The notes: generated from the sequence alone by a model not told the origin. A stretch of DNA of 64,000 nt from Amblyomma americanum (GCF_052857255.1 NC_135505.1:41439864-41503863), one strand, 5' to 3'. Shown: positions 34,014-45,602, numbered from the stretch's first letter. Numbers and translations are program-made.

Positions 34014-34773
34014 TGGTGTTTTCGACTAGTCGCTTTAGATAGCTCTAGACCGCTCTGAGTGGCGACCGCACATTCGGCTGGTCGAAACGGGCTGCTCTGA
34101 CAGCAATCGGCTGATTCTTTCTGAGCGCTCGCCTCCAGCTCAGAGCGCTCTGACGCGCTCGGAGAAAAAATTCGGAGCGGCTCCAGATGAGTTCACGTGA
34201 CAGAGCCACTTCCGCCATTTCGCGAAAGCGGCGCGAGGGCTCGGCGTCCCCTACGCGTAGGCAGAATCAAGTGTAGGCTTCTGACGCAGTCACGCTTGCT
34301 GCGTTGTGTTTTGCGGGTGCCGCGCTGTGTCAGACAGTGTTCAAGAAACGCCGAATAAGCATACTCTAGGATCCCGGCCCATGTTGTTGTCGCATGACAA
34401 CAGCGATTCCAGCAGCAGCTCAGACGAGGACGTCAGTGCATCCACAAGGTAATGTTCGAAAAATGAGCGTCCCGTGGGACGGAAAGCCGCAGTAGCGATC
34501 GATACAGGCTAAGCGGTGACCGCGATGCATACCGTGCGCGACCACGCGCGGTTAAAGGTAATCAAGGGACCTTACGTGCGGCTACTCTTTATATCAGCAG
34601 CCGTGCCGCGTCGTGGTTCGGGAAGTTACGTCCTCCTTCTGCTTCCGGCGCTTCCGCACTAAAAACTCGCTGACCATTAGGCTCGACTAGTCTCGCTATG
34701 CGCTCAGAGCAATAGCGGCTCTCACTCTACCAGATCCTAACCTGATCGCGGGAGCGACCAGTCGAAGACACCA
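34014..34773. mobile_element. 760-bp DNA transposon-like element with 20-bp terminal inverted repeats
   Basis: TGGTGTTTTCGACTAGTCGC at 34014-34033 is matched in inverted orientation by GCGACCAGTCGAAGACACCA at 34754-34773 (2 mismatches). The flanks are TGA and TTA, so a 3-bp target duplication is possible but imperfect. Inside, ATG at 34381 opens LLSHDNSDSSSSSDEDVSAS and ends at a GTAATG splice-donor-like site (34449), an acidic first-exon pattern seen in some transposases. No transposase core is present, so it is non-autonomous or deleted. Confidence 0.65.
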
Positions 34774-34789
34774 TTAGTGAGGCTAGGTA

Positions 34790-35990
34790 GTACGGCTCTG
34801 GTATGTTCGTGAACACCTCCCGATTTTAGATAATTTTAGCTGTTTGGCAACGCCGCACTCAAATTTTTTCTGAACTGCGACCATTTAGTACATGTGAACT
34901 AATGTAGATAGCGCTACTTACTACAATTATCTCATGTCGCAGCCTTATTGCTATTATTGTTCGTATTTTGAGCACTTTGTAGCTGGTTATTGTTACAAGT
35001 TGATTGAAAGAATGAGAGCCCGATATTTTAAGAGTGTATTTACCAGAAAAAAAGAAGCCGCGGTACTTTTCAACATCTTGTGCCCTCCTTCATAAGCACA
35101 AGGAAAAAGATAGCTAAAATCAACTATCAGTGCACATTCCCCAAAAAGCATAGAGTAAAGGCGATGCTTAACAATGTAGAGTGAATTATTAGGTTTGTCC
35201 ACGCAAAATCTCAGAATTGCCAAGCGCTTCTTACCAGAACAGCATAGCATTTTGTTTTCAACCATTCCAAAAAGACGTTAAACGTTAATTTTGATCAGGA
35301 ATAACTCTTAAACTAAATGTGGTAGATTAATGATATTTTAGGAACGGAAAGGCGATTATACGATCTCAATCTGTGCAAAAAGTCGCCGCAGGACAACGCT
35401 TATCCCAAAAGTTATTGCAGATTGCATTAATCTGTTTTCTACGTTTTTCAAGCATGCGTGGCTAACAAATTAACCTATACACATACTTCTAAACCCCTAA
35501 ACATGCTCATTAGCATCAGATCTCAAAGTATCTCGAAAGATTTTTCTCTAGGTGCAATAGGTTTTTCACAACATTGCATTTCCTGAGACAAATTGTGCTC
35601 AACTGCCATTTTTCATCTTTGTGTTTCCGTTTTACAGTTAAAACAAAATTGCAATTATCGTTAAACCACATGCATCTTTTGAAAGCAGAGAAAATTGGCT
35701 TTTTGGAAATATCTGAAGCATGTTTCTCAATCTAACGAGCGAGGTACAGTCGACGAACAAATATCACCAAAAATGTTTTCCGTTCACCTTCAGAGTGGAG
35801 CGGCCACCTTAACCACTTCGGCTGCTGTGCATCCCGTTCATAATAGCATCCCCCGCCGCCAGACAATACGTCAGGAAGATGAGCCGCTCCTACGCAACTC
35901 GGCTGACTACACGTGCTAGCTAGAACGGGCTCTCGTTCCGCAGTTCTCCAGGCCTCGCCTCGTCGTGGTGCCTGTGTGCAGGTCAGGGAA
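34790..35990. other. AT-rich, no gene seen
   Basis: Only short open frames without family signature. The right edge touches the ATTGA tail of the next LINE. Confidence 0.4.
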
Positions 35991-35995
35991 ATTCT

Positions 35996-36019
35996 ATTCA
36001 ATTCAATTCAATTCAATTT
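35996..36019. repeat. ATTCA/ATTGA microsatellite, LINE A tail
   Basis: Four to five units of ATTCA on the plus strand, at the 3' terminus of the minus-strand LINE; short tandem repeats of this kind end CR1/L2-type LINEs. Confidence 0.8.
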
Positions 36020-36606
36020 ATTTCGCAATTTTTACAAGAGTACAAAAATGCGAGGGGAAGCGACAAAAACCTGCTGATTAGCAGCTTGACGAAGGTTGCA
36101 GCCCCTCTATTTGACAGGTTGAACGGCGCTAGCATACAGCTTCTCAATAAACAATTATAGGTGTCTGGATTAAAAGCAGACAACATTTATACAAATGTTG
36201 TAGACATTCTCATTTTGCACAATCAAGCTCACTTTTCATAGGCGTACATGGAGACATATTACAAGCAATAAGACAACAAATAACACTATTGGACATACAT
36301 TGGTGTCTATGTTACACACTGCAATGCTACTCAAGCACTTGGCATATCCTGTTACCATAATATACATAATAAAAAACGCATCTTGTTCATTTTTCTGTAA
36401 TCTCACAGCAGAAAAAAATTAACAAAAGTACATTAGACTTGATACAATGAAATATAAGGGAAAACCATATAAAGCCACCACTAGACGAAGGACACGAAGG
36501 ACACAGAAATTATCAACACAATCGCAACAAATTGTCATTGAGGACCGGAAGTTAATTACATTTCTAGGCTAAGTTGCAAGATCTGTTCTAGAAATAAGAT
36601 ATTTTT

Positions 36607-37420
36607 TCAGTCTTTTCTTGAGATATTCTTCATATCAAGATTTACATCCTCTAAATTATTTAACAGTTTTGGAAGGCGATTTGCTATCCTCTTGCACCCT
36701 TGGATAGTTCCAGAAAATTGCAGCGTCCAGCTCTTTCTCTGTGTGATGTCGTAGGAAAGTTGCGATGTTTTTGTGAGGCCGCACAGAGTGAGAAAGTAGA
36801 GAGAATTTTTCAGGCTGTGTTTGTATTTTAGCAAAACGTTGAATTCGTATATATGTTTGACAGGAAGAATATCATGAAGTGGAAATAATTCGCTTTTGTG
36901 GGCGTCGTACGAAATGTTTGCGATGTGACGGATAGCTCTTTTTTGCATAAGAAATAATTTGTGAAAGTTCTTTTGGATTGTTGTGCCCCATACAAGGATG
37001 CAATAATTTAGGTGAGGAGGAGAACAGGGCGTTATACAATAAAACCTTAATCCTTGGAGGAAAGTGTAGTGAAGTCTAGATAGTATACCGGAAGTCTTCG
37101 CGAGGCTTGTACTTATCCTGTGTACATGAGCATCCCAGGTTAAGTGTTCATTAAAGATTACTCCCAAGGTTTTTATCTCTTTGGCAAGGTCAAGCCTATC
37201 ATTTCCAAAGTATAAAATTATGTCAAAGTTTACAGGCTTTTGTGATGATGCAAATAATACTGCCTTTGTTTTTTGATGTGTTAATTTTCTAGCGAGTTAG
37301 TCGCACTCCAATCAGAGAACAAAGCGAGCGTATTATTGGCTAAACGCCCAAGTTGTATGACATTATATGATTGTAAAAATATACTTGTGTCATCTGCGTA
37401 GACTATGAAATATGCGCTGT
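36607..37420 (-). pseudogene. LINE A RT, C-terminal part
   Basis: YFIVYADDTSIFLQSYNVIQ at about 37415-37355 is the RT catalytic box. After a stop and a frame change, 37167-36607 reads LGVIFNEHLTWDAHVHRIS (preceded by the KTLG box), then LNYCILVWGTT and LFLMQKRAIRHIANISYDAH, the conserved thumb and post-RT region. It ends near SRKD before a 600-bp 3' UTR. Confidence 0.8.
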
Positions 37421-37446
37421 TACTAATGTTAATTATGTCTTTATTT

Positions 37447-39304
37447 TTTCTTTTTTATTTCATTCTGTTCGTTATTTTTCTCAGACAGTGCCTAAGAAGA
37501 GGCCTAGGCTAAAGGCTAAGAGCCTGACGAGGCCTTGGCCTCTTGTACATGCGGTTGCATTGATGAACAAATCTCGCAGATACACTTGGGTCAGTACAAC
37601 GATTGCGATAAAAAATACAAGTTTTCAAAAGGCAGAAAAAAAACGTTCCACCCTGTATATCAGTCCGAAACAATACAATCATGCAGTACAAAACAAGACT
37701 TCTGGTTACGCACGCAACATTATGCATCAAATGCGGACCCGCAATAAGACACCGGAACCATATACACCACGAAAGGGAAAATACATAACTTCTTAATAAT
37801 GTGGTTTTGGAACAATGTAAAAGGCAATACATGTACAGTGGCAATATAATTTTCAGGTATACACCCGAAAAAATCTAGAGCATGGTTATTCAACCATTAA
37901 AGTAAGTCATTGAGCCGTGTATGAAATTCCAGAGTTAACAAAGATGCTTCTACATTCAAAGGATTTGTTGATGTTGACGTCTATTTCAGAGTGGTTCAAC
38001 AGTTTAGTGGACTGAAAATTTATCGTTTGCCTACCGTAGTTGGTTCGTATCTTTGGGCGCTCTCCTTTAAAGATTGCGGATCGGGTTTGTGCTCATATGT
38101 TCTATCGGAGGGACATGCCGTTTATTTCGGTAGATTCATTGCAGTAGTTTGAAGTAATAGATCTGGTTTGCTTTTAGCATACTGTATTTAATGAAGAGAG
38201 GCGCGGCTCACAGGTTACGTCTATCGCCTTTGTAATTCTCACACAAGCGTAGTATCGGTTTTGAGCAACAATTAACTTATTATAGTTATAGTATGTTGTG
38301 GTGCCCCAAACTAATATTCCATAACTCAGTCTGGAGTAGAAAAGGGAATAATATAGGATCTGTTTTAATGGTGTAGGTATAAGGTTCCGGATTTTGTAGA
38401 TGCTGCCAGTTATTTGCGCCAGTTGAGCTGTTAATTTATAAACTTGCGTGGTCCATGAAAGCTCTTCACTGAACCATATGCCCAAAAATGTTTGTTCTTT
38501 TACCTGCTTTATCAAATTTCTGTCATAGGTTATATTTATTGTTGTTTAGTCTCGCCTATTTAGGGGCTTAAAAGCTAGGTACTTTGTTTTGCTTGTGTTT
38601 AACCTCAATTTGATGTTTGAAAGCCACCGTGATAATTTACCTAGGTATTCATTAGCAGCCTTTTCCAGGCTTTCTATGCTTGCTCCTGTGAAAAAGCCAT
38701 TCGTATCATCCGCATATTTTCAGAAGTATTTCAGAAAAGCCATTTATTGAAGTAATATCATTTATGCATACTAAGAATAAAAGCAGGCCTAAGATGGATC
38801 CCTGGGGGACACCGTATAGAATTCACATTTTACTGTATGATACGCCATTCATGTCAACATACTGGCAGCGTTCACTTAGATAATTTTTTAATAATTTCAA
38901 TCCGACGCCTCGAACGCCGTACATATGTAGCTTTTCAAAAAAAAAAAAGTCGTGCTGTACAGTATCGAATGCTTTTCATAAGTCTTAAAATAATCTTTGG
39001 GTATAAAGTACGTTTTCAATATTTTCCAAAATCTTTTCTTTAATATGAATCAGGGCCATTTTCGTTCATTTTTTTCTATTGAAACCCTTACTGAGCAGAG
39101 GTTCTAATCTGATGCTTTTCAAAAAAAGACAGGACTCTGTCACTTATAACACCTTCAAATATTTTTGAAAAAACCGACAGGACAGAAATCGGGCGATAGT
39201 TATTAATTTCTAGTACTCCACCACCTTTATATACGGGTGTGACGTTGGCAATTTTTAGTTCTTCAGGATAGTATCAAGACTCAAGCACTGTATTAATAAT
39301 ATGT
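37447..39304 (-). mobile_element. LINE B, nested in LINE A
   Basis: A second LINE of the same broad clade in the same orientation. Minus strand from 39300: INTVLESWYYPEELKIANV, NNYRPISVLSVFSKIFEGVI, KAFDTVQHDF, GVPQGSILG (near 38805), YADDTN (near 38715), then 38515-38174 with FLGIWFSEELSWTTQVYKL and SYGILVWGTTTYYNYNKLIV. A 3' UTR runs to an A-rich tail (plus strand T-rich 37440-37465). It starts inside the RT, so it is 5'-truncated and has stops. Confidence 0.78.
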
Positions 39305-40007
39305 GCAGTTACATACAAGTTAAAGAATACCGGCCCTAATATAGTACCTTGCAGGGCCCCCGCTGTTAAGTTTTGCAGAGATGAAAGCTCTTAACCAATG
39401 GCAACGCTCTGTTTCTGATGCTGTTAGTGTGATTTTAAAAGTATCAGAAAAACGCCGCGAAATCCATGGTGCATCAATTTAGTGAACAATATGAAAATGT
39501 CGATACTATAAAAAGCTTTCAAAAAGTCTACAAATAAGCCTAGGGTTAATTTCTTCTCGAAATCATTCAATATTAATTCCTTTGCGTTAGTAGAGCCAAC
39601 TCAGTTGGCACTCCTTTACGGAATCTGAACTGCTGTGGTGATATAATGAAAAATTTTTCGCAGAACGCAGTGACACGTTTAAAAATTATTTTTTCTAGTC
39701 CTTTTGATATATTAGCCTGAACCGAGAGAGGGCGATAGTTCGAGAGCTAGTTTTTTATTCGCTGATTTAAAAAGAACTGTTACTTTGGCGCGCTGCATAG
39801 TTTCGGGAGATTCCCGTAGAGAGGGAAAAAATTAATTAGATGCGTAAGTGCTGGGACCAAGAGATATAGAACAAATTTTATCGGCCTAATCTGGAGGCCG
39901 TCTATATCCCGTGCCTTGCTATTCCTAAGCGACATGAAAACCGAATGAACCTCTTCTGGAGTTGCTGGCGAGGCGAGGCAAACGGAACCACAAGCGCTAA
40001 GCCACAC
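39305..40007 (-). pseudogene. LINE A RT, N-terminal part
   Basis: 40007-39780 contains TPEEVHSVFMSLRNSKARDI and DGLQIRPIKFV, the first RT block. Below this, in shifting frames, KKLTLGLFVDFLKAF carries the FVDF box with the first catalytic Asp and GALQGTILGPVFFNLYV the QG..L.P box. The sequence stops abruptly at about 39305, where LINE B begins. Confidence 0.78.
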
Positions 40008-40015
40008 ACAACTAA

Positions 40016-40571
40016 AGGAAGGGCCGCCTGTAGCCCACTCCTCCCTCTGATATTAAACCAAATTTCCACGCACGAACATCAAGCGCGACCCGGATTCTAG
40101 GCTCAGGCGTTCGGACTTCTCCAAAGCGCTGTCGTCATGCGTGGCACTTCAAGACAGACGGAGGTATAATTGGCTTGCAATCGGTCGGCAAGGTTTAAAC
40201 AATCTCGGACGTCACCTGGGCAGGCAGGAGTCCACCTAGAGGTCAGAATGAGGCTTCTAATTTTGCCCCAACCAATTGTCCACTTATAACCGACACACTT
40301 CTGGTCTTCCTTTCAGTCCTTTATGACGGCAAACACTACGACACTTGCCGTAAATGTGCAAAATTTGCACTGCAAAACTTAATACACAATTAACACAGCT
40401 TAAATCTTAACACAACGTAAAATATTCGCAAGTTCTGTAGATGGTAGCGCCGCATACCGGTGAGGTCCAGAAACGCCACTGAGATGATCGGTGCAAGCAG
40501 GCGGGAATGCGGGAGGTAGGACTTCGCAGTTTTTCACTGTGTTCGCGCTGTGCGTTAGCGGCGTATTCATC
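40016..40571. other. Upstream region of the THAP gene
   Basis: About 550 bp with no repeat that I recognise. If the THAP gene is real, its promoter and 5' UTR lie here. No TATA box is evident; GC content rises over the last 100 bases. Confidence 0.35.
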
Positions 40572-42755
40572 ATGTTTGCGATGGAAAAGGAAAGAAAGTA
40601 CAAGAGCAACAGGATTTGCTTCGTGCCGCAGTGCACAAACCGGGCAGTGTGCAAACAATCAATTCTGCATTCTTTTCCCGCTGACGCCCGCCTGAAGAAG
40701 ATGTGGGTGATTAAGCTGCGCATCGGGAAACGTGAGACACCGCCGATGAAGGTGTGCAGTGACCACCTTGTGGAGGACGACTTCTTTTGGAGCCGTACTG
40801 GTAAGCGATGTGCTATTCATTTCACAATTATGCTAGCAGAAATTGACTGTCTAGCGCAAATACTTCTACAAAGTGTGTGCTCAAGGAATGAGTGAGCGAC
40901 AAATGCATATCTCAGGAAATAGAAGCGAGCTGCAACGAAATGCGTTGCTAAGCTGGGAAGTCAGTGTCAAGCTGTGCATTTGGCATTTGTGTAAATGCAC
41001 TATCATGAGATCTTTTCTGTCTACTAACTGCTGCTCATTTGTGTGATGGTACCCGCCGCGGTGGCCTAGTGGCTTATGGGTTCGGCTCGTTATCGCAAGG
41101 TCACGGGTGAAATTTAAAAAAAAACGCCATTGTGCGGTGCGATATGAGCTGACGTTAAATAACCCTGCATAGTCTACATTAATTCAGAGCCCTCCACTAC
41201 GGCGACCTCTCATAAGCTGAGCCGCTTCGCGATCTCAAAACCCTAAATCCAAAATATGAGGTCATTTATGCTCATTGGTAGCGTCAATGGAACACAAAAG
41301 CACATCTGGGCACAAGTTTCTTTTTAATTTCTGCTTAAAGCCAATATTATTGTCTGAGTCACCCACTACGAAAAAATAACAGCCTGTGAGGGTTATTCAG
41401 GATAGCTATCATGCAGTTCAGCGTAGTGTGTGATGTCGCATTCTAGCACTGCCTTTTGCTGCAGTTTTGTGCACGGAGTACCCTCAATGGAATCAATATA
41501 TGGCTGCACTTAAACAGCTGTTTAAGGCATCTGTTGTCAGTAATTCCTGCAGCAGTCCTAGTGAAGTGCTGCAGAAGTTTGCAAAAATTAGTAGCTTGTG
41601 CAGAGTGAAGCGACTAATGATAGTATTTCTGTCTTAACAGTGCCGCACTTTCAAACCATAGTCAGAGATAGAAAGCGTACCGGCATTGAGTTAAGAGGTA
41701 ATTCATAATTTACTCGACAGATCCAAACGTACGGAGACCGGTTCGCAAGAGGCCCAGGAAGACTGCTGTACCTTCACAATGCCTAACAAACGGAACTCAT
41801 GACCATCAGTACCTTCGAAGAGCACAAGCATCAGCAGCCCGTGCTGCACGAGCATCCGCTAGAGATAGCCACGGTAAGTTATTTTTTAAACCTGGTTGAG
41901 ACATGGTTGCATTAATGTCAAATTTCTTTATGAGATTCTAATTTCATTCTGTCAAGCACTTTGCTTTATAATAAGCCCACGCTGTACAAATTACAAAACA
42001 CTAGAAGCAGCTGAAGCATACACCTTTCTAAAATCTAAGGTACAAAACTTTATGCAGTAGCACTTTTATTTCTTTATTATGGCAGAGAAATGTGCATGTT
42101 GTTCAATCATGTTCATTTTTCTCAGAGATGCTACCCGAATCCAGTGGCATCTCGGACCTGTCCTCTCCACCATTGGCCCCTTCAGATGGAGATACATCTA
42201 CAAGAATGCCTGTGGTGAGCATTGGCTTGCCACATTTGTCTGGTTTGAAGCATTACTTTTGCTCTGAAAATGCTCTCATACTCTGTATCAGCTGTCAATT
42301 TCCTGCACTATCCTGTGCATCTCGCGTCATTCAGGTGATGTGTGCAGACAGTGACACTATCCCTTAAGCCTTCGTTGACGCCTATTGGTAACATATGCTT
42401 TGAAATACAAAACCCCTGAGTAATAGATTAACATCTAATGAACCACGGTGTGATAAATTTCTTCAACTCATAAATTTCTTCAGATATGTTGTGCAGCTGA
42501 GGGAGGCATTAATAGCTAATTATTAACGTTGCAGCAAAATTATTCCTTTGCATGGGAAATAGAAAACTAAAAGGTATTGAAAAGGTTTGTTACTACTTTT
42601 TTGCACTTATATTAGTGGTTATGTTGTAGCTACGTCTTTCTCTTCTGTAGTTGGGGCGTGGAAATTTGTTTTGCCAAGGTGTGCTTACCCAACCAGCACA
42701 AGACAGAGGGAGCCTGCAAGCAACGATGGGCAGTTTATTAGAGTTAGGAGTATGA
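40572..42755 (+). CDS. THAP-domain protein, four predicted exons
   Basis: Predicted exons: 40572-40800, 41721-41873, 42126-42214, 42651-42755. Splice sites fit: donors G|GTAAGC, G|GTAAGT, G|GTGAGC; acceptors CGACAG, TCTCAG, CTGTAG. Exon phases agree at all three junctions (1, 1, 0) and the total is 192 codons. Exon 1 has the C2CH zinc module of THAP DNA-binding domains: CFVPQC, 40 residues, then CSDH, with the conserved Trp in KKMWV and HSFP before it. Exon 2 supplies the C-terminal AVPS (of the usual AVPTIF box) and an Arg/Ala-rich segment. Exons 3-4 are Ser/Pro-rich and hydrophilic with no known domain. THAP proteins bind DNA, and many derive from P-type transposases. Exon 4 is the least certain; the start could instead be the ATG at 40581. 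Confidence 0.68.
41050..41248 (+). mobile_element. tRNA-derived SINE in intron 1 of the THAP gene
   Basis: Head CCGCCGCGGTGGCCTAGTGG (A-box-like) at 41053-41072, a B-box region reduced to AAGGTCACGGGTGAAAT, and a body with GAGCCCTCCACTACGGCGAC and CTGAGCCGCTTCGCGA. Same family as 43910-44117. Confidence 0.75.
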
Positions 42756-44977
42756 ATAATTGAAAATCACATGTTCCAGTACCAAGTTGTGCCTGTTGCA
42801 TGAGCCTCGCAGTGGTAGTGCTGGACAACCATTCTTGAACGCAACGACATCAGGGCTGTAGCCAAGCCAAGGTAGGAGAGTGTTTACAAGGAGCCCTAGT
42901 TTTGTTACAGCACTTGATGTCATTTTACGATACTCTTCTAGAGCAGGTTTCTCGGAAGCTTTTCCATACCGAGTAGTCTTGTTTTCTTGGAAACAATAGG
43001 TGAGTATTGCGGTAACTTTTTGTTCCCATGATTGGTCTTCTTTGGGTAAAAAAGTGAAATATGAACGGCACTTACTGCCCGTTATTCGCACTTGGCGTTC
43101 TCTTTGCCACTTAGTGATATTCTGGGAGCGAGTTTCTGTGCAGATCCTCACTGATTGTTCTTGTGACACTTGTACATATTCCTCGTAAAATTGTTGCTGT
43201 GCTTGTGACAAATCACTGTTTGAAAATCTGTATATTTTAAGTTGAAGTTCATCAGTGAATGCCGCTTCATGAAAAAGCGTTCCTCTGTATGGCATCACTC
43301 TGTCAGCAGCCATGTGGCAAACCATCACATCCTCTTCGGATGTTGCGGTGACATCAGTTTCAATGTCATGAGTGTACTGGGACGTGCCATGGAAGTGCGG
43401 CGCAAGTCCACTGTCTGGTACTGCTGCAATGAGGCGCTGTCTTATATCTTGCAGTCTCTGCTCACTAAGTTGCAGTTGTGGCTGCGCTTGCACATGGCAC
43501 AAATCCTTGAGCTCTTGAGCTTCATACAGTGGCTTGGATTTTAATCTTCCCCACACCATTTACATATCCGTGCACGAAAGGTGGTCCAGGTTCTGTATGC
43601 CTGTCCTGCAGATGAACCAAGAAAAGAACACAGGCGTTACATTGCTAGTACTTAAAAATATAGTGCTTCTCATGTTCAAAGAAGTAATACCTTTGAAGAA
43701 TATGGTAAAAACTGTGCCTATTGCATTTTCATAAGCACTTCAGCTCATTAACAATGTGTTTCGTTGGAAAAATAAAAAAATTCTTGCCTGTTCATAAACA
43801 GCAGCATTGCAATGATGTGCTTGAAGCGTTCTGATTTGCCAGCTTTGCATGAGCACTGGCACTGAAATGTAAGAGGGCGGGGGGGGGGGGGGATGCACAA
43901 TCAAATACTGCAACTGAGCCGCCGCAGTGGCTAAGTGGTCATGATGCTCAGCTGCTGAGCAGAAAGACGTGAATTCGATCGCGGCCGCGGCAGTCGCATT
44001 TCGCTTATGTGCGATGTCGGTGCACGAATGCCAGGTAGTCCAAATCACGGAGCGCTCCCCTGCGGTGTCTCTGATAGCCTTGAGTTGCTTTGAGACGTTA
44101 AACCCAACAAACCAAACCAAATACTTAAAGTGCTTGCAAACGGCAATTATTTTCAATAAATGTTTCGCCCTAACGCCACGGCAAGCGGAAACATCGATAC
44201 GGGTGCCGCGAACGTGCACGCATGGTGCCAGAAACGTAGTAAATGTAGAACACTCGAAGTTGCATGCTGCAGATTGAGTGAATTTAAACAATATCGCACC
44301 TGTATTGCTATGAACAAGGCACTCTTGTCTGTGCGGTTATTTCTGCTCGGCTACCCTCGTGCGCAAATATCAGTACCTACTTTAGAATTTCGCTTCATTT
44401 TATCCGCGCAGCACCACTCGCGCGCACTACGACAAGCGTTATCGGGCAACAGCAATGTGCATTGCCGTTGCTGCATGCACCCTCTTTTCACTCTGCGATT
44501 CGGGCAATGCTTGAGACCGCACTGCCTATGAAAGGAGATCTTGCCGCAGTTATCGCATGCTTCGCCTAATACAACAATTTATACGCAAAATGTAGACTCA
44601 CATACCTGCAATGAGCCATCTGTTGCACAAACGCACTTAACTTCGTGCGGCTTCAGCTTGAAGTAAGATGTTTGCAAACAGAGGCCTTGCACTGTCACCG
44701 ACGCAGGGGAACAATCCTTCAGGCCACAGCAAATGAGGTGGCCGGCATTGAGGACTTCATCGGCTTTAATCAAGCACCGTATTCGGGTCTCCTCTTGTTC
44801 AGTAATTTCATTATGTCTCCCAGACACAATGGCCGTGTAAAAGATGGTTGATTGGTTGCTAGCGAGCGAAGAGCACAACAAAAATACCGACCGAACGCTG
44901 CACTTATGGTCTAGGTTAGCTGTGCGACAGCACGGATCATCTCTCCGGGAACCATGTTGGATTGCCTCGCGCGCCAC
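42744..44977 (-). pseudogene. SWIM/YqaJ-type exonuclease-domain protein, disrupted
   Basis: Two minus-strand coding blocks. The upstream exon ends at 44606 with a donor (CTGCAG|GTATGTG) and contains DEVLNAGHLICCGLKDCSPA and KLKPHEVKCVCA. The downstream exon starts after TTCATCTGCAG at about 43608 with LDHLSCTDM, has an in-frame TAA four bases before ATGGTGTGGGG, then 43559-42744 open: WGRLKSKPLYEAQ, KWQRERQVRITGSKCRSYF, TRYGKASEKPALEEYRKMTS and LLPWLGYSPDVVAFKNGCP. That is the YqaJ-like (phage-type exonuclease) fold with its first Asp; the EIK catalytic box is not present after it. The SWIM zinc exon (CxC..CxH) between the blocks is not found. I read it as a decayed member of a multicopy tick family. 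Its 3' end overlaps THAP exon 4 by 12 bp. Confidence 0.66.
43910..44117 (+). mobile_element. tRNA-derived SINE, antisense in the YqaJ gene intron
   Basis: GCCGCCGCAGTGGCTAAGTG (A box) near 43918 and GTGAATTCGATCGCGGCC (B box) near 43971, a body with GCGATGTCGGTGCACG and the tail GAGACGTTAAACCCAACAAA. CAAATACT at 43902-43909 is repeated at 44118-44125, an 8-bp or longer target duplication. Confidence 0.85.
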
Positions 44978-45221
44978 CCATAGCCCGTGGAACTTCCGAA
45001 TACTGCAAAACTTAACACTGCAGGTAACCCTACGTGCAGAGCCTCATAAAAAGCTGACAAAATTAAAGCTCTAAGGAATTTCACAACGCCCACGCGACGG
45101 ACTATGCCTCATTGGCCCATGAGTTTCGTTGCTGTACTTCCGCTCGTCAGTGGACGCTCTCGCAATGCGCAGCTAAACCTATGTACAAGAAGTCTACACC
45201 TGAAAACGGTTGTAGGAAGAA

Positions 45222-45300
45222 ACGTCCCCGGAAAAACTTCCCGGGAATATACATCCCCGGAAAAAAGGTCCCTGGAAAAAAAGGTCTCCGAGGAAGTACC
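45222..45300. repeat. Degenerate short tandem repeat (TCCCCGGAAAAA-like)
   Basis: Five irregular units of about 12-17 bp: GTCCCCGGAAAAA, TTCCCGGGAAT, ATCCCCGGAAAAAA, GTCCCTGGAAAAAAA, GTCTCCGAGGAA. No function is apparent. Confidence 0.65.
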
Positions 45301-45349
45301 GTGTAGGAAAAAATGTACTCAAACCTATTGAAAAATCTGGTATATATGT

Positions 45350-45602
45350 GTTATTTGTGTCTCATATATACGCAATTATTGGATATGTGTCCACATATGT
45401 GTCCACAAAGCTGCCCAAGGGCCGCTTTTTTCTACGATTCCTCCATCTGTAGTGCTAGATGGGAAATAAACTTTGATTTTATTTGATATATGCTCGTATG
45501 TATATGTGCTCTTTTGGCATTCGCGTTCCTCGCCACATATGGCGAAACACATATATACATGTGATACGTGCCTCATATATACGCAATTATTGGATACGTG
45601 TC
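45350..45602. repeat. Direct repeat pair around CTCATATATACGCAATTATT
   Basis: CTCATATATACGCAATTATT followed by GGATATGTGTCC at 45361-45392 recurs at 45573-45602 with one substitution, 211-212 bp apart. The spacing suggests a tandem duplication that has diverged between the copies. Confidence 0.7.

Larger units (their letters stand above)
35993..40015 (-). mobile_element. CR1/L2-like LINE (element A) split by a nested LINE
   Basis: The minus-strand 3' end carries an (ATTGA)n tail (plus strand about 35996-36019). RT pieces occur in two blocks: 40007-39305, ending in GALQGTILGPVFFNLYV, and about 37446-36607, starting DIINISNSAYFIVYADDTS. Joined, they give the expected FNLYV(N)DI order of such RTs. 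About 1.86 kb of another LINE lies between. The 5' end is truncated near 40015 and stops are scattered, so it is dead. Confidence 0.8.

Noticed and set aside
43740..44291. 183-codon minus-strand frame
   Set aside because: Runs through the SINE and a 14-G run in the predicted intron; no motif.
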